NCBI GenBank assembly: GCA_036501535.1
Contig: DASYAE010000223.1
Location: forward strand, 1 to 30,945
Direction: 5' to 3'
DNA from: DASYAE01 sp036501535
GTDB taxonomy: Bacteria; Actinomycetota; Actinomycetes; Streptomycetales; Catenulisporaceae
DNA: 30,945 nt
Shown: positions 15,055-23,072 of the stretch, one piece after another
How positions within the stretch are numbered: position 1 is the first letter of the stretch
Layout: every line of letters begins with the position of its first letter
Translations under genes and position numbers: made by a program
The notes under the pieces: model-generated
Database searches by the model: none
The model's input: the letters and a program-made list of their open reading frames with translations, nothing else
What the model was told of the DNA's origin: nothing

Positions 15055-16896
15055 ATGAGCACCTTCCGACAGAACACCGACCGCAAGAGCGCCGCGGACA
15101 GCCGGATCCTCCCGGTGGCCGACACCGGCCAGGTGCGCCGCTACGCGCAGCTGATCATGGGCCGTTACCGCGGCGACCTCGCCCGCACCCTCGCCCTCTA
15201 CGCGCTGGCCGCGGCCGCCGGGCTGGCCGGGCCGCGGCTGCTCGGCGACCTGGTCGGCGACGTCCAGAACGGCACGACCATCGGGCACGTCGACCGGCTC
15301 GCGGCGGCCCTGCTCGCGTTCATCCTGGTCCAGGGCGTGCTGGCGATGCTCGCCGCCCGCGCGGCGGGCCGGTTCGGCGCGGCGGTGCTGGCCGAGCTGC
15401 GCGAGGAGTTCGTCGACCGGGTGCTCGACCTGCCGCTGTCCACGGTGGAGCGGGCCGGGAGCGGCGACCTGATCACCCGCGCCTCGCGGGATGTGGACGC
15501 GCTGCGCCGCACGGCCCAGATGGCTGTGCCCGAGGTCCTGATCGCGATCGTCACCATCCTGCTGACCGCCGGCGCGACGCTGCTCGTCTCGCCGCTGCTC
15601 ACCCTGTCGATCCTGACCGTCGTCGTGCCGCTCGCGCTGGTGGCCCGCTGGTATCTGCGCCGTGCGACGGCCGGATACCTGCGCGAGAACGCCTCCTACG
15701 CGCGCATCACCGACGGCCTGACCGCGACGGTGAACGGCGCGGCGACCGTCGAGGCGTTCGGACTCCAGCAGCGGCGCATCGACGCGGCGGACGAGCAGAT
15801 CCGCGGCTCCTTCGACGCGGAGTTGTACACGCTGAGCCTGCGCACGGTCCTGTGGCCGATCGAGGAGTTCTGCTTCGTCGTCCCGGTCGCGGCGGCCCTG
15901 CTGTTCGGCGGCTACGGCTACACCCGCGGCTGGTTCAGCCTGGCCCAGGTCGCCGCGGTCACGCTGTACATCCAGCAGCTGATGTCGCCGGTCGAGACGA
16001 TGATGGACTGGCTGGACACGATCCAGGTCGGCGGCGCGTCGCTGGCCCGGCTGCTCGGCGTCGCGCACGTGCCGGCGGACCGGTCTGCCGGCGAGCACCG
16101 GGTGGCCGAGCCGCGCGAGCTGGTCGGCGAGCAGGTCACGTTCGCCTATGTGGACGGCCGCGACGTGCTGCACGGAGTGGATCTGACGGTCCGTCCGGGT
16201 GAGCGCCTGGCGGTGGTGGGCCCTTCGGGTGCCGGCAAGTCGACCCTCGGACGGCTGCTGGCCGGCATCCACGGACCGCGCTCGGGCTCGGTGCTCATCG
16301 GCGGCGCGCCGCTGATCGAGCTGCCGCTGGACGAGCTGCGCGGCGAGGTGGTGCTGGTGACCCAGGACCACCACGTCTTCGCCGGATCGCTGCGGGACAA
16401 CCTGCTGCTGGCCACATCTGACGGGCCGTCCGACACAGTGCGGGCTGAGGGTGGGCGGGCTGAGAATGGGCCGGCTGAGAATGGGCCGGATGACGGACCC
16501 TTGATGAACGCTCTAGCCTCGGTGGACGCCGCCGAATGGGTGGCCGCGCTGCCGGACGGCCTCGACACCGTGGTCGGCTCGGGCGGCTATGCGCTCAGCG
16601 CCCCGCAGGCGCAGCAGATCGCCCTGGCCCGGCTGCTGCTGGTGGATCCCAAGGTGCTGGTGCTGGACGAGGCGACGTCGCTGCTCGACCCGCGCGCCGC
16701 ACGACACCTGGAGCGCTCGCTCTCGGCAGTGCTGGCCGGGCGCACCGTGATCGCCATCGCGCACCGGCTGCACACCGCGCACGACGCGGACCGGGTCGCA
16801 GTGGTCGAGGACGGCCGGATCTCCGAGCTGGGCCCGCACCACGACCTGGTCGGGGCGGACGGCCCTTACGCCCGGCTGTGGCGCAGCTGGAGCTGA
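15055..16896 (+). CDS. ABC exporter half-transporter B, catalytic partner
   Basis: A 613-residue partner of the preceding protein. Six membrane helices lie in about residues 45–340. The ATPase domain has an intact Walker A (GPSGAGKST, 389–397), Walker B (VLVLDEATSLLD, Asp538–Glu539) and switch His570 (IAHRL), but its signature is degraded to LSAPQ (514–518). Combined with subunit A, one composite ATP site is complete (Walker A of B plus FSGGQ of A), and the other has lost both halves. A hydrophilic insert (DGPSDTVRAEGGRAENGPAENGPDDGP region, near 460–485) sits after the Q-loop and contains a short direct repeat. It likely exports an unidentified substrate across the membrane. Confidence 0.92.
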   Translation: MSTFRQNTDRKSAADSRILPVADTGQVRRYAQLIMGRYRGDLARTLALYALAAAAGLAGPRLLGDLVGDVQNGTTIGHVDRLAAALLAFILVQGVLAMLAARAAGRFGAAVLAELREEFVDRVLDLPLSTVERAGSGDLITRASRDVDALRRTAQMAVPEVLIAIVTILLTAGATLLVSPLLTLSILTVVVPLALVARWYLRRATAGYLRENASYARITDGLTATVNGAATVEAFGLQQRRIDAADEQIRGSFDAELYTLSLRTVLWPIEEFCFVVPVAAALLFGGYGYTRGWFSLAQVAAVTLYIQQLMSPVETMMDWLDTIQVGGASLARLLGVAHVPADRSAGEHRVAEPRELVGEQVTFAYVDGRDVLHGVDLTVRPGERLAVVGPSGAGKSTLGRLLAGIHGPRSGSVLIGGAPLIELPLDELRGEVVLVTQDHHVFAGSLRDNLLLATSDGPSDTVRAEGGRAENGPAENGPDDGPLMNALASVDAAEWVAALPDGLDTVVGSGGYALSAPQAQQIALARLLLVDPKVLVLDEATSLLDPRAARHLERSLSAVLAGRTVIAIAHRLHTAHDADRVAVVEDGRISELGPHHDLVGADGPYARLWRSWS

Positions 16897-16996
16897 CCGC
16901 GCGGGCCCCGGCACGGGAAATCCGCCTCGCCTTCGCCCGGAGTTCAACCCGCCATGCGCGCCCGGCCCGACCGGTCCCACTACGATTGGGACCGCC

Positions 16997-17209
16997 ATGA
17001 GCGACTGGGATGACGACTGGGATGACAGCTGGGGCCGCGACGATTATCCGGCCCTCACCACCACCGCCGCCGCTTCGGAGCCCGAGCAGACCAGGGACGA
17101 CACGGACCTCGGCTGGGGCGAGCGGACCTGGGCCGAGTCCGCCCAGGCCGCGCAGGACGAGGACCTGGAGCGCTTCCTGCGCGACCGGCCTCCGCACCAC
17201 GGCGACTGA
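16997..17209 (+). CDS. Small acidic hypothetical protein
   Basis: A 70-residue, strongly acidic and tryptophan-rich protein (MSDWDDDWDDSWGRDDYP, ending RFLRDRPPHHGD). I recognise no domain, but the tail resembles short conserved proteins of streptomycetes. The composition suggests a disordered N terminus. TACGAT at 16981–16986 is a candidate −10 only ten bases before the ATG, so the leader would be nearly absent. It stands alone between the exporter and the FmdB-like gene. Confidence 0.65.
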   Translation: MSDWDDDWDDSWGRDDYPALTTTAAASEPEQTRDDTDLGWGERTWAESAQAAQDEDLERFLRDRPPHHGD

Positions 17210-17321
17210 CCGGGACCCGATCCGCGGCCCGGCCCGCGGCCGTCGGGCGATTCCCCGCAAACCCGCACGGCGCCCCCGCATCATTGGACAGGCGCGGGCC
17301 CCATGCCGCACACTTGCATTC

Positions 17322-17348
17322 TTGGCACTCACCATGCCGGAGTGCCAA
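17322..17348. promoter_or_regulatory. CIRCE element (HrcA operator)
   Basis: TTGGCACTC-N9-GAGTGCCAA is a perfect nine-base inverted repeat with the nine-base spacer characteristic of CIRCE (consensus TTAGCACTC-N9-GAGTGCTAA). Each arm differs from consensus at one base, symmetrically. HrcA binds CIRCE and represses heat-shock genes until stress. It lies 83 bp upstream of the FmdB-like gene. A weak TTGGAC (17284) and CACACT (17309) pair would start transcription at the edge of the site. Confidence 0.88.
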
Positions 17349-17354
17349 CGACGC

Positions 17355-17399
17355 TGTGCCAGCCACGTTGTGCCGAAACTGTGCCGATGAGGCTGTGCC
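17355..17399 (+). repeat. Four spaced TGTGCC direct repeats
   Basis: TGTGCC occurs at 17355, 17369, 17380 and 17394 (spacings 14, 11 and 14 bases) in the untranslated leader between CIRCE and the FmdB-like start. Another GTGCC lies in the right CIRCE arm (17342). The role is unknown. Confidence 0.6.
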
Positions 17400-17431
17400 G
17401 GCCGGAATCGCCACGACGCAGGAGCTGTCCC

Positions 17432-17806
17432 GTGCCCACGTACCAGTACCAGTGCACCGAGTGCGGTGAGGGCCTCGAGGTCTTCCAGAAGTTCACCGAC
17501 GACGCGCTGACCGTCTGCCCGAGCTGCGAGGGCCGGCTGCGCAAGGTCTACTCGGCCGTCGGCATCGTCTTCAAGGGACCCGGCTTCTACCGCACGGACA
17601 GCCGCGCCGCCTCGTCGTCGGCCAAGGACGGCTCCTCGAACGGCTCGAAGACGGAGTCGAAGAGCGAGTCCTCCGCGGCGAAGAGCGAGTCCAAGTCGGA
17701 CTCGGCGAAGTCGTCGTCCTCGACGGCGTCGAGCTCGTCCTCGTCCTCTTCGTCCTCTTCGTCCTCTTCGTCGTCTTCATCCTCGTCGTCCACCGCGGCC
17801 GCCTGA
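17432..17806 (+). CDS. FmdB-family zinc-ribbon protein, Rv0991c (Ruc)-like
   Basis: A 124-residue protein. The first 55 residues are an FmdB zinc ribbon (PTYQYQCTECGEGLEVFQKF, then VCPSCEGRLRKVYSAVGIVFKGPGFYRTD), with Cys pairs CTEC and CPSC. The rest is a disordered Ser/Lys/Glu region ending in 21 consecutive serines and TAAA. The family member M. tuberculosis Rv0991c is described as a serine-rich, redox-regulated chaperone (Ruc) that loses zinc and forms disulfides under oxidation. The CIRCE upstream and the nearby 5-FCL/galU/moeA/rimJ block, arranged much as in mycobacteria, support the same role, which is inference. The GTG at 17432 is set by GGAG seven bases upstream and by the conserved PTYQYQC start. 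Confidence 0.88.
   Translation: MPTYQYQCTECGEGLEVFQKFTDDALTVCPSCEGRLRKVYSAVGIVFKGPGFYRTDSRAASSSAKDGSSNGSKTESKSESSAAKSESKSDSAKSSSSTASSSSSSSSSSSSSSSSSSSSSTAAA
17729..17791 (+). repeat. Serine-codon microsatellite (21 Ser codons)
   Basis: 63 bases of TCN codons (one AGC), including three tandem copies of the nine-base unit TCGTCCTCT. They encode 21 serines in a row. The array is prone to slippage and could vary in length between strains without changing frame. Confidence 0.85.
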
Positions 17807-17810
17807 GCCC

Positions 17811-17833
17811 GGGGCGGCGCCGCGCGGCGCCCC
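17811..17833. terminator. Bidirectional GC-rich hairpin
   Basis: GGGGCG (17811–17816) pairs with CGCCCC (17828–17833) around a GC-rich centre. It lies in the 43-bp gap between the convergent FmdB-like and PP2C-type genes. There is no T run. Confidence 0.5.
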
Positions 17834-17849
17834 GCCCGGCTGAAGCTCG

Positions 17850-19967
17850 TCAAAGCTCCTTGCGGGTGGAGAGCTGGAACCAGACCACCTTGCCCACCGG
17901 CGTCGGCCGCACGCCCCAGCGCCGGGAGAGCTGGTCGACCAGGAACAGGCCGCGCCCGCCCTCGTCGTTCGCCGAGGCGATCCGCACCCGGGGCGTGCGC
18001 ACGTCCTGGTCGTGCACCTCGACCCAGACCATCGAGCGGCCCCGCCGCATCACGATCTCGATCCGCCGACTCGCCTTCGGCGAGAGCGGCACCGCGCCGT
18101 CCAGCCGGGCGTTGTCCAGCAGTCCCTCCGTGGCGGACTCGCCGGTCAGCGCATATTCGAGGGCGGAGAGGTCCACCACGCCGTCGGCCTCGTCGTCGTC
18201 CGGCTTCGCGTCCAGCGCATCGAAGTCGAACACCGGCCCGCGCGGCGCCGGGGCCGGCCCGGAGGCGTGCCGCACCGCATTGGTGACCAGCTCCGAGACG
18301 AGCAGCTCCACCGTCTCGGTGTGCGCGTCGAGCGACCACTCCTTCAGCATCGCCCGCGCGTGCGAACGCGCCGTGGACGGAGAGGCCGGATCCGCCGGCA
18401 GGCTCAGCCGCCACACCGGCAGCGCCTCGACCGCGGTGCGCATCGCCAGCACCGCCTGGTCGTCGTCCGACGGGCCGTCACCGGCCCGCAGTGTCTCCCG
18501 GCACAGCACCGCAGGACCCGCGCCCGCGCCGGCCGCCTCCAGGGCATCGCAGAGGCCGCGTACGCCCTCGTCGACCGACTGGCCGCGCCGCTCCACCACT
18601 CCGTCGGTGTAGAGCACGACGGTGTCGCCGGGTGCGACGGTGAAGTAGTGGTCGGTGAACGCCACCCCGCCGACGCCGAGCGGGACGTCCGGCGGTACCT
18701 CCATCGGATGACAGCCGTGGGCCCCGGCCAACAGCGGCGGCAGGTGCCCGGCGTTGGCCAGCACGCAGTCCCGGGTGAACGGGTCGTAGACCGCGTAGAC
18801 GCAGGTGACCAGCAGCGCCTCGTTCAGCCCGCGGACCAGGCTGTCGAGATTGGTGAGCACCTCGGCCGGCTCCATGTCCAGCGCGGCGTAGGCGCGCAGC
18901 GCGGCACGCAGCTGGCCCATCACGGCGGCCGCGTGGGCGCCGCGGCCCTGCACGTCACCGATCGCCAGGCCGATCCGGCCGGACGAGAGCTCCATCACGT
19001 CGTAGAGGTCGCCGCCGACGTCCGACTCGTCGCCCGGGTTGTAGCCGACCCTGACCTCGACCCCGTCGATCGTGGGCAGGTGCGCGGGCAGCAGCGAGTG
19101 CTGCAGGGCCAGGGCGAGCGAGCGCATGCTCTCGTAGAGCGAGGCGTTCTCCAGCGCGAAGCCGGCCCGCGCGGCGACCTCCTCGACCAGCTCCACGTCC
19201 TGCTGGTCGAACGACCGGCCCGGCTCGTCGCCGGCCACCGCGAGCACGCCCTTGATGCCGCGCGGGCCGAGCAGCGGCACCGCTATCACGGCGGCGGCGT
19301 CGGCGAGCATCGGCAGGACCGGATTCGGCCCGGTCTGGCCGGGCTGGCCACCGGGACCGTTCAGGCCCGGCCCCGACCCCGACGCGGACGGCGCAGCCGC
19401 GGGCTCGGCCGGGCGCTCGCCGCGTTCGAGCGAATCTGACGCGGCACCAGGTCCGGCCGCAGGCCCCGCCACCGGTCCCGTCACCGTCGCCGCGACCACG
19501 GTCCGGTCGCCGCTGCCGTCCGGGAACGCCGCGCTGCCGACCGGGCCGACCGCCTCGGTGCCCGGCGTGTCGGCCGTCGGCTTGACCGCGAGCGCGGGAC
19601 GGCCGGTCCGCAGCGCCATCGCGCAGGGGTGGTCGGCCGGATACGCCACCCTCCGGTCGGCCGCGCCCGGCGTGCTCATCCGGCGCGAGCGGGCCAGGTC
19701 GCTGCGAACGGTCACCGCGCGGCGCAGCGCCCCGCTCTCGTCCAGCAGATCCACCACGCACTGGTCGGCGAAGGAGGGCACGATCAGCTCGGCGATCGCG
19801 GCCAGGGTGCGCCCGGTGTCCAGCGAGGTGCCCAGCAGCATCCCGGCCCGGGACAGCAGCGAGGAGCGGACGCTCGCGGCGCCTCTGGCCGGCCCCGGCT
19901 CGGCGCCCGGGGCCGCGGCGCCGGGAGAGGGGACGGCCCCGCGCTGTCCGACGAGCTGACCCGGCAT
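17850..19967 (-). CDS. GAF–PP2C (SpoIIE)–HATPase signalling protein
   Basis: A 705-residue soluble regulator. A GAF-like sensor (about 35–300) is split by a Gly/Pro/Ala-rich insertion of about 80 residues. A SpoIIE/RsbU-type PP2C phosphatase follows (about 315–520), with metal ligands in DVGGDLYDV, IGDVQGRGAHAA and YTDGVVERR. A C-terminal anti-sigma-type kinase domain has the N-box ELLVSELVTNAVRHA and the G-box GGRGLFLVDQLSRRWG. Such proteins act in partner-switching systems, where the phosphatase dephosphorylates an anti-sigma antagonist and the kinase domain phosphorylates one or binds sigma. An acidic insertion (FDFDALDAKPDDDEADG, continuing about 45 residues) separates the N-box from the ATP lid. 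The ATG at 19967 has AGAGG upstream. No antagonist or sigma gene is adjacent. The GAF ligand is unknown. Confidence 0.88.
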   Translation of the reverse strand: MPGQLVGQRGAVPSPGAAAPGAEPGPARGAASVRSSLLSRAGMLLGTSLDTGRTLAAIAELIVPSFADQCVVDLLDESGALRRAVTVRSDLARSRRMSTPGAADRRVAYPADHPCAMALRTGRPALAVKPTADTPGTEAVGPVGSAAFPDGSGDRTVVAATVTGPVAGPAAGPGAASDSLERGERPAEPAAAPSASGSGPGLNGPGGQPGQTGPNPVLPMLADAAAVIAVPLLGPRGIKGVLAVAGDEPGRSFDQQDVELVEEVAARAGFALENASLYESMRSLALALQHSLLPAHLPTIDGVEVRVGYNPGDESDVGGDLYDVMELSSGRIGLAIGDVQGRGAHAAAVMGQLRAALRAYAALDMEPAEVLTNLDSLVRGLNEALLVTCVYAVYDPFTRDCVLANAGHLPPLLAGAHGCHPMEVPPDVPLGVGGVAFTDHYFTVAPGDTVVLYTDGVVERRGQSVDEGVRGLCDALEAAGAGAGPAVLCRETLRAGDGPSDDDQAVLAMRTAVEALPVWRLSLPADPASPSTARSHARAMLKEWSLDAHTETVELLVSELVTNAVRHASGPAPAPRGPVFDFDALDAKPDDDEADGVVDLSALEYALTGESATEGLLDNARLDGAVPLSPKASRRIEIVMRRGRSMVWVEVHDQDVRTPRVRIASANDEGGRGLFLVDQLSRRWGVRPTPVGKVVWFQLSTRKEL

Positions 19968-20277
19968 CCGCCAACCTCTGTTTCCTGCGAGCGCGGTGAA
20001 TCCTGTGCATCAGGCCTCGGGCTCGTCCGGCCGGTCGGGCCCGGACCCCGGAGGGCTGAAGAGTGCCGAGGGCGCACGGCATCTCGAAGTACTAAGTGTG
20101 CCACCGGGCGGCCGGTCCTGACACTCAGGCGCTCTGTGATCAACCGGTGACGCGGCCGGCCGCCGCGCGCCACGGCGACGCCACGGGCACGGCGCGGAAG
20201 CCGTAAGGTGAGGCCCCGAAGCAGGACCCGCGTGAACCGCTCGCGAGAACCACCCCGTCCGCAAGGGATTTGGCCAT
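19968..20277. other. 310-bp divergent intergenic region
   Basis: No gene is visible. On the minus strand, TAGTAC within 20085–20100 is a possible −10 for the phosphatase gene. On the plus strand, TAAGGT at 20204–20209 is a possible −10 for the acylase gene, leaving a leader of about 60 bases with AAGGGA (20263–20268) as ribosome site nine bases before the ATG. Confidence 0.4.
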
Positions 20278-23037
20278 ATGTCTGCTACTTCGTCCACGGT
20301 CGAGCAGCCGGGCGGTTCCGGCGAACCGGACGAGCCGGGCGACGCGGCGGCGGCGCCGTCGGCTGCGGACAGCGGGGCGGGCGCCGGGTCGCGACCGGCG
20401 CGCGAGCCGGAGCAGCCGAAGCGGAGGATGCCACGGATCGGCCAGCTGCGTATCGCGATGGCGGTCGTGGTGACGCTGTGCCTGTTGGTGCCGATCGGCG
20501 CGGCAGCGGGGACGCTCGCGCTGACCGACGCCATCCACGCCTCATTCCCGCAGACCTCCGGAACGCTGCACATCGCAGGGCTGGGCGACTCGGTGGCCGT
20601 GCAGCGGGACTCGAACGGCATCCCGCAGATCTACGCCGCCACGCCGTCGGACCTGTTCCTGGCCGAGGGCTATGTCCAGGCTCAGGACCGGTTCTGGCAG
20701 ATGGACGTGGACCGGCACATCGCCGAGGGCGACCTGTCCTCGATGTTCGGCTCGACCACGCTGACCGACGACGAGTTCGTGCGCACGCTCGGCTGGAAGC
20801 AGGTCGCGCAGGAGTCGTACCAGAAGCTGGACCCGCAGACCCGGCAGTACCTGCAGGCCTACTCGAAGGGCGTGAACGACTACCTCGCCGCGCATCCCGG
20901 CGGATCGTCGCTCTCGATCGAGTACGACATCATCGGGCTGCCGGTGGCCGGCCCCGCGCCGGGCTACACGCCGGCCCTGTGGACGCCGGTGGACTCGGTG
21001 GTCTGGCTCGAGGCGATGGCCTGGGACCTGGTCAACGGGCTGGACCAGCAGGAGCAGCGCTCGCTGCTGGCGCAGACCCTGACCGAGGACCAGATCGACC
21101 AGCTGTATCCGAGCTACCCCTATTCGCAGAACTCGCCGATAGTCACGCAGGGCGCGCTGGTCGGCCCGCAGTACGAGCAGGACGCGACGCCCGCCCCGGC
21201 GCTGCCCGGCGCCGCCCAGCAGCAGCTGTCGAACCTGTCCGGCCTGCTCAACGAGATCCCCTCGGTGCTCGGCCCGTCCGGCTCGGCGGACTCCTCCGGC
21301 GACGGCGTCGGCTCGAACTCGTGGGTGGTCTCCGGCGCGCTGACCACGACCGGCAAGCCGCTGATGGCCAACGACCCGCACCTCGCCCCGCAGCTGCCCT
21401 CGGTCTGGTACCAGGTCGGGCTGCACTGCGACACGCTGAGCGCGCAGTGCCCTTATGACGTGGCCGGGTTCTCGTTCCCCGGCATGCCCGGTGTGATAAT
21501 CGGACACAATCAGAGCGTTTCCTGGGGCTTCACCAACGAGAGCTCGACCGTCTCGGACCTGTACCTGGAGAAGATCACCGGCCGGGACTACCTGTACGAC
21601 GGCACCGAGTACCCGCTGCAGGAGCACAAGGAGACCATCGACGTGGCCGGCGGCTCGCCGGTGACGATCACGGTGCGCTCGACCAACCACGGCCCGCTGA
21701 TCTCCGACGTCTCCGACGACTTCGCCAAGGTGGGCAAGCAGGCCCCGGCGGCCCGCGCGGGCGATCCGGCGCAGGGCCTGGCGCCGAACCAGCAGTACGG
21801 GGTCTCGCTGGAGTGGACCGCGCTGCAGCCGAACTCGACCATGAACGCGCTGTTCGAGCTGGACCGGGCCACCGACTGGACCAGCTTCCGGGCTGCCGCG
21901 CAGGACTTCACCGTCCCGGCGCAGAACATGATCTACGCCGACACCAAGGGCGACATCGGCTACCAGGCGCCGGGCCTGATCCCGGTCCGGAAGAACGGCG
22001 ACGGGCGCTGGCCGGAGCCGGGCTGGACCGACCAGTACGACTGGACCGGCTACATCCCGTTCTCCGCGCTGCCGAACGAGTACAACCCGCCCTCCGGCTA
22101 CATCGTGACCGCGAACAACGCCGTGGTCGGGCCGAGCTATCCGTATCTGCTGACCACCGACTGGGACTACGGGTTCCGCTCGCAGCAGATCGTCGACGAC
22201 ATCCAGAAGGACACCGCGCACGGCGGCAAGATCAGCATCGCCGACATGGCGGCCATCCAGAACGACACCTATAGCCCGATTGCCGCAGCGCTGGTGCCTT
22301 ACCTGCTCAAGGAGAAGGCCGACGCGTACACGAAGCCCGCGCTCGCGCTGTTGAAGGGCTGGAACTACACCGAGCCGGCGGACTCGGCGGCGGCGGCCTA
22401 CTTCAACGCGGTCTGGTCCGAGCTGCTGCAGATGACCTTCGCCAACAAGTTCCCGGCCGACGTCTCCGAGGACGATCTCGGGCTGGACGGCGGCGACCGC
22501 TGGTTCGCGGTGGTCGAGTCGATCCTCGGCCAGCCGGACAGCCCCTGGTGGGACAACCCGAAGACGCCCCAGCGGGAGAGCCGCGACAGCATCCTGACCG
22601 CGGCGCTGGAGAAGGCCCGGCTGGACCTGACCGCGCAGCTCGGCCCGGACCCGTCGAGCTGGCAGTGGGGGCGGGTGCACACTCTGATCCCGACCGAGCA
22701 GACTCTGGGCACCAACGGCCCGGCGATCGTGCGCTGGCTGCTGGACGGCCACGCCGAGCAGCTCGGCGGCGGCTCCTCGATCGTGGACGCGACCAGCTAC
22801 GACGTGGCGTCCGGGAACTACTCCGTGATCACCGCGCCGTCCATGCGGATGATCGTGGACCTGGGAGATTTCAACGACTCCCGATGGGTGAACCAGACCG
22901 GCGAGAGCGGCCATGTGGACGACCCGAACTACCTCGATCAGGCGTCGCTGTGGGCCTCCGGACAGACGCTTCCGTGGGCATTCAGCCCCACGGCCGTGAA
23001 GGCGAAGACGAACGCGACTCTCACTCTTCAGCCGTAG
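20278..23037 (+). CDS. Penicillin-acylase-family Ntn hydrolase, membrane-anchored precursor
   Basis: A 919-residue precursor of the penicillin G / acyl-homoserine-lactone acylase family. A disordered cytoplasmic Ala/Gly/Pro segment (1–50) is followed by a membrane segment (about 58–82: RIAMAVVVTLCLLVPIGAAAGTL). The α-chain region has VQRDSNGIPQIYAATPSDLFLAEGYVQAQDRFWQMD. After a flexible linker, autocleavage between Gly345 and Ser346 (GVG/SNSWVVSG) would expose the N-terminal nucleophile Ser346. The β-chain has LMANDPHLAPQLPSVWYQVGL and GVIIGHNQSVSWGFTN (oxyanion and substrate residues). It cleaves amide bonds; the substrate could be a β-lactam side chain, an N-acyl-homoserine lactone or an acyl-lipopeptide. 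An external active site is inferred from topology. Confidence 0.9.
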   Translation: MSATSSTVEQPGGSGEPDEPGDAAAAPSAADSGAGAGSRPAREPEQPKRRMPRIGQLRIAMAVVVTLCLLVPIGAAAGTLALTDAIHASFPQTSGTLHIAGLGDSVAVQRDSNGIPQIYAATPSDLFLAEGYVQAQDRFWQMDVDRHIAEGDLSSMFGSTTLTDDEFVRTLGWKQVAQESYQKLDPQTRQYLQAYSKGVNDYLAAHPGGSSLSIEYDIIGLPVAGPAPGYTPALWTPVDSVVWLEAMAWDLVNGLDQQEQRSLLAQTLTEDQIDQLYPSYPYSQNSPIVTQGALVGPQYEQDATPAPALPGAAQQQLSNLSGLLNEIPSVLGPSGSADSSGDGVGSNSWVVSGALTTTGKPLMANDPHLAPQLPSVWYQVGLHCDTLSAQCPYDVAGFSFPGMPGVIIGHNQSVSWGFTNESSTVSDLYLEKITGRDYLYDGTEYPLQEHKETIDVAGGSPVTITVRSTNHGPLISDVSDDFAKVGKQAPAARAGDPAQGLAPNQQYGVSLEWTALQPNSTMNALFELDRATDWTSFRAAAQDFTVPAQNMIYADTKGDIGYQAPGLIPVRKNGDGRWPEPGWTDQYDWTGYIPFSALPNEYNPPSGYIVTANNAVVGPSYPYLLTTDWDYGFRSQQIVDDIQKDTAHGGKISIADMAAIQNDTYSPIAAALVPYLLKEKADAYTKPALALLKGWNYTEPADSAAAAYFNAVWSELLQMTFANKFPADVSEDDLGLDGGDRWFAVVESILGQPDSPWWDNPKTPQRESRDSILTAALEKARLDLTAQLGPDPSSWQWGRVHTLIPTEQTLGTNGPAIVRWLLDGHAEQLGGGSSIVDATSYDVASGNYSVITAPSMRMIVDLGDFNDSRWVNQTGESGHVDDPNYLDQASLWASGQTLPWAFSPTAVKAKTNATLTLQP

Positions 23038-23072
23038 GAGGTAGCGGGGTAGCGAGGTAGCCCGATCTGAAG

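Noticed and set aside
20542..22914. Long open frame on the minus strand opposite the acylase gene
   Set aside because: Its translation is Arg/Val/Leu/Gly-rich with no domain and mirrors codon bias of the acylase gene. It is an artefact of high GC.
23039..23062. Short GGTAGCG tandem between acylase and cyclo-ligase genes
   Set aside because: Three imperfect eight-base units only; no hairpin or known motif, so not reported as a functional element.
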